A DNA stretch of 64,000 bases from Takakia lepidozioides (lineage: Eukaryota; Streptophyta; Takakiopsida; Takakiales; Takakiaceae), in contig CM060734.1 of the NCBI GenBank assembly GCA_030704615.1, positions 28,660,042 to 28,724,041 on the forward strand. The letters run 5' to 3'. Positions within the stretch are counted from its first letter, which is position 1; each line of letters starts with the position of its first letter. Below the pieces are notes generated by a model, which searched no databases, was not told the DNA's origin, and saw only the letters and a program-made list of their open reading frames with translations. The translations under genes and the position numbers were made by a program. Positions 59,522 to 64,000 of this stretch are shown in pieces.

Positions 59522-60766
59522 GAGTGGGGAGGTCACTTCATCTTCTGCGGAGTTAGTGGAAGGTGTAGTGGCAGAGGGATCCTCGGATTTGAGGGTCAAG
59601 ACTGCCACGGCTGCGCCATGGCAAGTTGCAGCTGCCAGGTTGACGGAGCTGCCAGCTAGGCCAGCCATTGAGCGCGCCATGGTGACACCTGGAGTTGTCT
59701 TGTTAGACAACCAGGGAGGCATTTTCACTTTGAGTGGACCGGCAGGCAAGAAGTACCGGCCACTGCGGGTCTTGTTGGACTCAGGAGCTCAGCCACTGAT
59801 GTTGGGCAGAGCTGCTATTGCAGGTTTGGGCCTCATGGAGGCGGATATGGAGCCTTGTCCTTTCCAGATACAGACATCTCTGGGAGGATCAGAGCAGGCT
59901 CGCGGCATGACACGGCATCAGTTGGCTATTAGACTGCAGCCGGATCATCCTGTAGATGGCTCAGTGATGCGAGCCAAGGCCATTGTGACAGACGCGGTCT
60001 CTTACGATGTCCTCGTTGGTGGGGCAGTGTTATACCCCATGGGCTTCACCCTGGATTTCTGGGAGGAGTCAGCATCCTACAGGCCTGGATGGCAGTCAGG
60101 GGATGGTCGCCGTGCACAGCTCCCTGTGACATTCATTGGGGGTATTGCAGCTGCCCAGCGGGGCAAGATGCCAACACTAGCCGCCTTCACAGCTGCAGTT
60201 AGTTGGCCTGGAGAGTTGCTGGAAGGCAATGCCCATGCAGAGGATGTGCCACCTCCAGCAGAGCAGGATGACATGCATGGTACGGCGGAGTTGCCTGCCA
60301 TGGTTGCTCACACTCCGTTGTGGGGTACGAGCAAGGATTTGCAGCAAGCTGCTGATGGACGGGTGCAACAAGCTTGGGAAGAAGCTTTTGTACCGTCAGG
60401 AGAGGAGGAGAGTGCGGTGATTGCACCAGGGCCACCTCAGTTGTCGCCATTGGACACCACACCTCTTGTGTGGCAGCGGCCGGATGAAGGCATTTGCCTT
60501 CTGGACTTGTTTGGCGGGATCAGCACCGGATTGGCTGCTGTGCTACAGGCAGGTGTGCGGGTAAGGCGTTACCTGTATGTGGAGAGGGATGAGACTGCAC
60601 GACGCGTCTCACTGCGCCATGTGGCTCAGTTGGTACAGCAGTACCCTGACTTGTTGCCTGTGTCTGCAGTTCGTGGATACCAACAAGCCTTGCCAGCAGA
60701 CATTTCCTTGTTGGGGGCGCAAGATTTGGAGCAGGTTGGCTCCATTGATCTGATAGTGGCAGGTTG
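59522..60766 (+). pseudogene. Protease and N-terminal methyltransferase, copy 2
   Basis: Frame 3 carries the protease site RVLLDSGAQPLMLGR (Asp at 59778-59780) and YDVLVGGAVLYPMGF. An acidic linker follows (about 60120-60480), then the start of the cytosine-5 methyltransferase with motif I CLLDLFGGISTGL (60496-60534) and YLYVERDE, the acidic residue after strand 2 that holds the SAM ribose. The frame is lost at motif IV: relative to copy 1 one G is missing near 60766, just before the catalytic Pro-Cys-Gln. Whether protease, methyltransferase and reverse transcriptase are cut apart cannot be seen. Confidence 0.85.
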
Positions 60767-61738
60767 CCCTGCCAAGGGCATTCATCAGCCGGGCATGGCA
60801 ATGGATTGCGAGACTCGAGGACGGGTCTGTTTTGGGAGATGGTGCGGATTTTGCGCTGCTTGCAGCTTCATCAAGCTGTATCTCCAGCATACATCTTGGA
60901 GAATGTACCACTGATGGGTGATTCTCGGGCCAGGGTGATGGCCAGTGTGCATCAAGTCCGGTCGTGGCTTGGGTCAGCAGTGTTGCTGGATGCAGCTGCA
61001 GTGGGGTCACGGGCTCATCGTCCACGACTATGGTGGACTAACTTGATGCCACCCGCACTGCTCAAGCGTGCATTTGATGGGGTGCAGCGGCCAGCACACC
61101 TCACCGTGGATGGCATTTTGGACACAGGAAGGCAGTCTCAACGTGTGAGACACGATGACCGTTCGCCTTTGGCAGTGGTCAACAGGGTGGGTCAACCACG
61201 AGCAGCATTACCTACACTGCTCAGCTTCCCAGGATCCCATGCTTTTCGGGATGGTGGACCTGGCCTCCTGTGGGATGCTCAGTTGCAGCAGTTAGTGGAG
61301 CCTAATGCCGACGAGCGAGAGCGGGCTATGGGGTTTTCCACTGGGACCACGGCGGTGCCTTCTCTTTCTGAGGCATCACGTCGTCAGGTGTTGGGGCAAG
61401 CAATGGATCTCAATTGCTTGACCTGGATTGTCAGCTTGGCTATGGCTGAGCAACGTAGAGTGCGGAGTGCACTTCCCTTGACGGTCTCTCTGCCTACCGA
61501 GACGGTACAGGCAGCGAGTGGGGGCGAGCCGGTGAGGACCACGAGGTGTAGACATCCATGGCACATGTGGGAGGTGCTCGAGGTTCAGAGGGAGTTGGCA
61601 GCGAAGGCAGCTGTGATGGATGAGGTTGGGGATTCTTCTCGGGATGAGGAGGTTCTCAATGATGAGATGATGGGGCAGGATGAGGCCTTGTCATTGACTG
61701 AGCAGGAAGGGGGTACTGCTCAAGAGGTTGCAGCATAG
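60764..61738 (+). pseudogene. C-terminal methyltransferase, copy 2
   Basis: In frame 2 the catalytic PCQGHSSAGHG follows directly (60767 on), then YILENVPLMGDSR (motif VI, about 60888-60926), GSRAHRPRLWW (motif VIII, about 61004-61036), ADERERAMGF near 61311, and motif X LGQAMDLNCLTW near 61390-61425. The domain ends in an acidic linker and TAG at 61736-61738. The target-recognition stretch between motifs VIII and X (QRVRHDDR, PTLLSFPGSHAF) is conserved with copy 1. A single missing base near 60766 is the only lesion seen in this domain, so a functional relative may exist elsewhere in the genome. Confidence 0.88.
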
Positions 61739-61744
61739 CAACCA
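61736..61744 (+). promoter_or_regulatory. Candidate stop-codon readthrough site
   Basis: TAG-CAA-CCA fits the leaky-stop context TAG-CAR-YYA known from plant viruses. The frame is open before the stop and for at least 754 codons after it. Copy 1 has the same nine bases at 38873-38881. Confidence 0.65.
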
Positions 61745-64000
61745 CGGGACGCGTCCTCTACCTCTAAGCCCACTGGACTTAAGGTTGCAGTTACGGAGGA
61801 CAATTGGGAGCCTGACATTGGACCCATTGTCACCGGAGGAGAGAGACGACGTATACGGCGGTTCCTGAGGGCTTATAGGAATTGCTTTGCCTTCAGTTTG
61901 AAGGACTTGGGAGCACTGAAGGGTCAAGAGATCCGTATTGAGTTGGCCACTGACACGCCAATCTTTCGGAGACCCTATAGATACAGTGACATGGAGAGGT
62001 CTTTGATTCAGATGAGGACTCAAGATCTCTGGGAGGCAGGTTTGGTGGAGCTCTCTGGTGGAGAGTATGCTTCAGCCACAGTGATGCCAGCTAAGAAGGA
62101 TGTCTATGGCAATTGGACGGAGAGACGTATGTGCGGTGATTACCGGCCTGTAAATCGTCAGACCAAGTCCGATAGGTATGCCATGCCAACACCAGAGGAG
62201 ATCTTTGATGCCATTGGGCATTCCAAGGTCTTTAGCACGTTGGATTTACGATCCGGATATCACCAGTTGCCGATCAAGGAGGCGGATAAGCAAAAGACGG
62301 CATTCTGGGGGATCAATGAGCACGGGAAGGATTGCCTATACCAGTGGCGGTTCTTACCATTTGGGCTTAAAAACGCTCCCGCTGAGTTTCAAAGAGTCAT
62401 GGACAGGATTCTAGCAGGGGTGGAGTTTGCTCGGTGCTACATAGATGACATCATCATCTTTAGTGCTACGGTGGAGGAGCATGAGAGACACCTTCAGGGG
62501 GTATTTGAGCGCTTGAGGACGCACGGATTGAAGTTACATCCGGGCAAGTGCAAGTTTTTCCACAACCAGATTGAGTATCTGGGTCACATGATATATCCTG
62601 GAGGATTGGGGGTACAGCAGACTAAGGTAGAGTCCATTGCACAGGTTCCACGCCCCACGGATGTGAGCCGAGTTCGAGCTTTCATGGGGTTAGCAAACTA
62701 TTACAGACGGTTTGTTAAGGGATTTAGTGCCATTGCAAAGGCTCTAACCAAGCTGACCAAGGTGGACCAGGAGTGGCAGTGGGAAGATGAGCAAGAACAA
62801 GCTTTTCAAGAGCTCAAGGCGAGGTTGACCTCGGCGCCCATCTTGAGACGACCTATCAGGGGGCGTCCTTTTCAGCTGCATACAGATTGGAGCATGCTGG
62901 GGCTTGGAGCGGTGCTCACACAGGTGGATGATGAGGGAAGAGAGTTCGTAGTGGCTTATGCTAGCCGCTCGAACAATGCTGCAGAGTCTAAGTATAGCTC
63001 ATATGAGGGAGAATGCTTAGCTGCAGTGTGGGCCGTGGCACACTTCAGGTGCTATCTATACGGCAATCTCTTCACCCTTGTCACGGATCACCAACCACTC
63101 AAGTGGTTGATGGAGTCAGACAAGCTTACGGGGAAGCTTGCACGGTGGGCACTCATCCTTCAAGAGTATGACTTTCAGGTGGTGCATCGACCGGGTTTGG
63201 TCAATCGAAATGCAGATGGGTTGAGTCGCAATCCATGCACGAGCCAGCAGGATGACACTGGAGCTCGGTGGCATGGTGAGACGGACGAGGAGATGGTGCC
63301 CGGATGGCATGCATCTGCATTTCTGTGTATCTTGGCAGCGGAAGGCCAGGTTGGACCTACAACAGGGATGACTGTAGATCAAGTGTCTGAGGACCCTGAG
63401 GCCAGCAATGAGCAGGGTGGCGCCAAAGATATACATGAGGATTCAGTTGTGTTGGACTACCTCCGCAGTGGAGACACGGCAGCCACTATGACTGCCAAGG
63501 AGAGGGATCGGATCCTACAACGAGCCAAGAGGTTCAGGTGGGAGGGGACACACCTGCTCCGAGTGTGGGAGGATGGTCGAGTGAGGATTGTGCCTCACCC
63601 AACACAGCGGGCACGGTTAGTGCGGCATGCCCATGAGGAGTTGGGGCATTTTGGGGTGCGACGCACTCATAGTCTACTGAAGGGGCAGTATTGGTGGCGT
63701 GGTATGCACACAGAGGTGCAACAATTTGTGGCTAGGTGCATGGTGTGTGACAGGGTGCGTGCTTCATTCAACGCCCCTACTCCACAATTGCACCCTCTTC
63801 CGATCATGGGATTGGGCTACAGGTGGAGTCTTGACTTCGCAGGGCCGTTGCCACTGACCATGCGCCACAACAAGTACGTGTTGGTGATGGTGGAGCACTT
63901 CTCCAAGTGGATTGAATTGGTTCCATTGCCTGATAAGGCTAGTGAGGGAGCTGCGTATGCATTCCTGGATTGTGTGCTTAGCCGATTCGGTGCTCCAGCT
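61739..64000 (+). CDS. Reverse transcriptase, RNase H and integrase, copy 2 (runs off the window)
   Basis: I translated this frame from 61739 to 64000 and found no stop: 754 codons, continuing beyond the window. Domains in order are an N-terminal linker (TEDNWEPDIGP), reverse transcriptase with [39 protein letters not shown] and YIDD (62438-62449), RNase H with LHTDWSMLGLGAVL, YEGECLAAVWAV and TDHQPLKWL, and a Tyr/His-rich connection. Integrase follows, with the zinc site HAHEELGHFGVRRTH and CMVCDRV (about 63630-63757) and the first catalytic Asp in WSLDFAGPL (about 63830). The order is that of Ty3/gypsy. There is no start codon at the 5' end; expression would need readthrough of the TAG just upstream. 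The intact frame makes this the best-preserved coding sequence in the window. Confidence 0.93.

Noticed and set aside
59300-59530. Programmed gag-pol frameshift in copy 2 where frame 2 ends and frame 3 begins.
   Set aside because: No slippery heptamer with a stable downstream structure was recognised, copy 1 lacks this region for comparison, and two other single-base shifts in the same copy are plain mutations.

Overview
The window looks like a piece of a large, repeat-rich nuclear genome of a green plant or streptophyte alga. It has spliceosomal introns with GT..AG borders, AATAAA signals, a plant-type chromovirus with an initiator-tRNA-Met primer site, Mutator-like and hAT transposase relics, and Ty3/gypsy elements that carry a cytosine-5 DNA methyltransferase. 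Retrotransposons carrying such enzymes have been reported in charophyte algae and in dinoflagellates, so a charophyte such as Chara is my best guess; the sequence cannot prove it. I see no ordinary host gene that I can name. Nearly all coding sequence belongs to mobile elements, most of it broken.

Layout. 1-0.54 kb: LTR fragment. 0.6-2.3 kb: two divergent relics of one unknown gene. 2.5-15.4 kb: module 1, made of a minus-strand gene for a ParB-like/amino-methyltransferase-like protein, a palindrome array, and a plus-strand Mutator-like transposase gene, ending at a terminal inverted repeat. 15.5-18.8 kb: hAT transposase relic split by a 1.3-kb non-autonomous Mutator-like element. 19.8-36.7 kb: a minus-strand Ty3/gypsy element with an extra 3' reading frame, split by module 2 (21194-32347). 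Module 2 is an 11.15-kb Mutator-like element with matching terminal inverted repeats and a 9-bp target duplication; it holds the same gene pair, again head to head around palindromes. 36.7-39.3 kb: truncated first copy of a Ty3/gypsy element with protease, DNA methyltransferase and the start of reverse transcriptase. 39.3-41.5 kb: a 120-bp tandem repeat and a LINE relic. 42.1-53.8 kb: a third, more diverged ParB/methyltransferase-like gene, one intron of which holds a 6.9-kb chromovirus. 53.8-57.5 kb: unassigned. 57.5-64 kb: second copy of the methyltransferase-bearing Ty3/gypsy element, running off the window.

The main discovery candidate is the two-gene unit of modules 1 and 2. It pairs a Mutator-like transposase (zinc-finger N-terminus, SWIM C-terminus) with a protein that joins a ParB/sulfiredoxin-like motif (WDGNHRLLAW) to a beta-class amino-methyltransferase arrangement (motif IV written as DIPD, then motif I as DLxCGTG). 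Each of the three gene copies has its own family of near-perfect palindromes, and all three have palindromes in the same intron. In module 1 the palindromes between the two genes form a regular array with about 53-bp spacing. A second strong signal is a TAG-CAA-CCA stop context, shared by both copies of the methyltransferase retrotransposon, exactly between the methyltransferase and the reverse transcriptase; this matches the known leaky-stop context CAR-YYA.

Nonsense codons and frameshifts in all three ParB/methyltransferase genes and both transposase genes indicate that these copies are dead. Several of the stops are C-to-T or G-to-A changes, as expected from decay of methylated cytosine.
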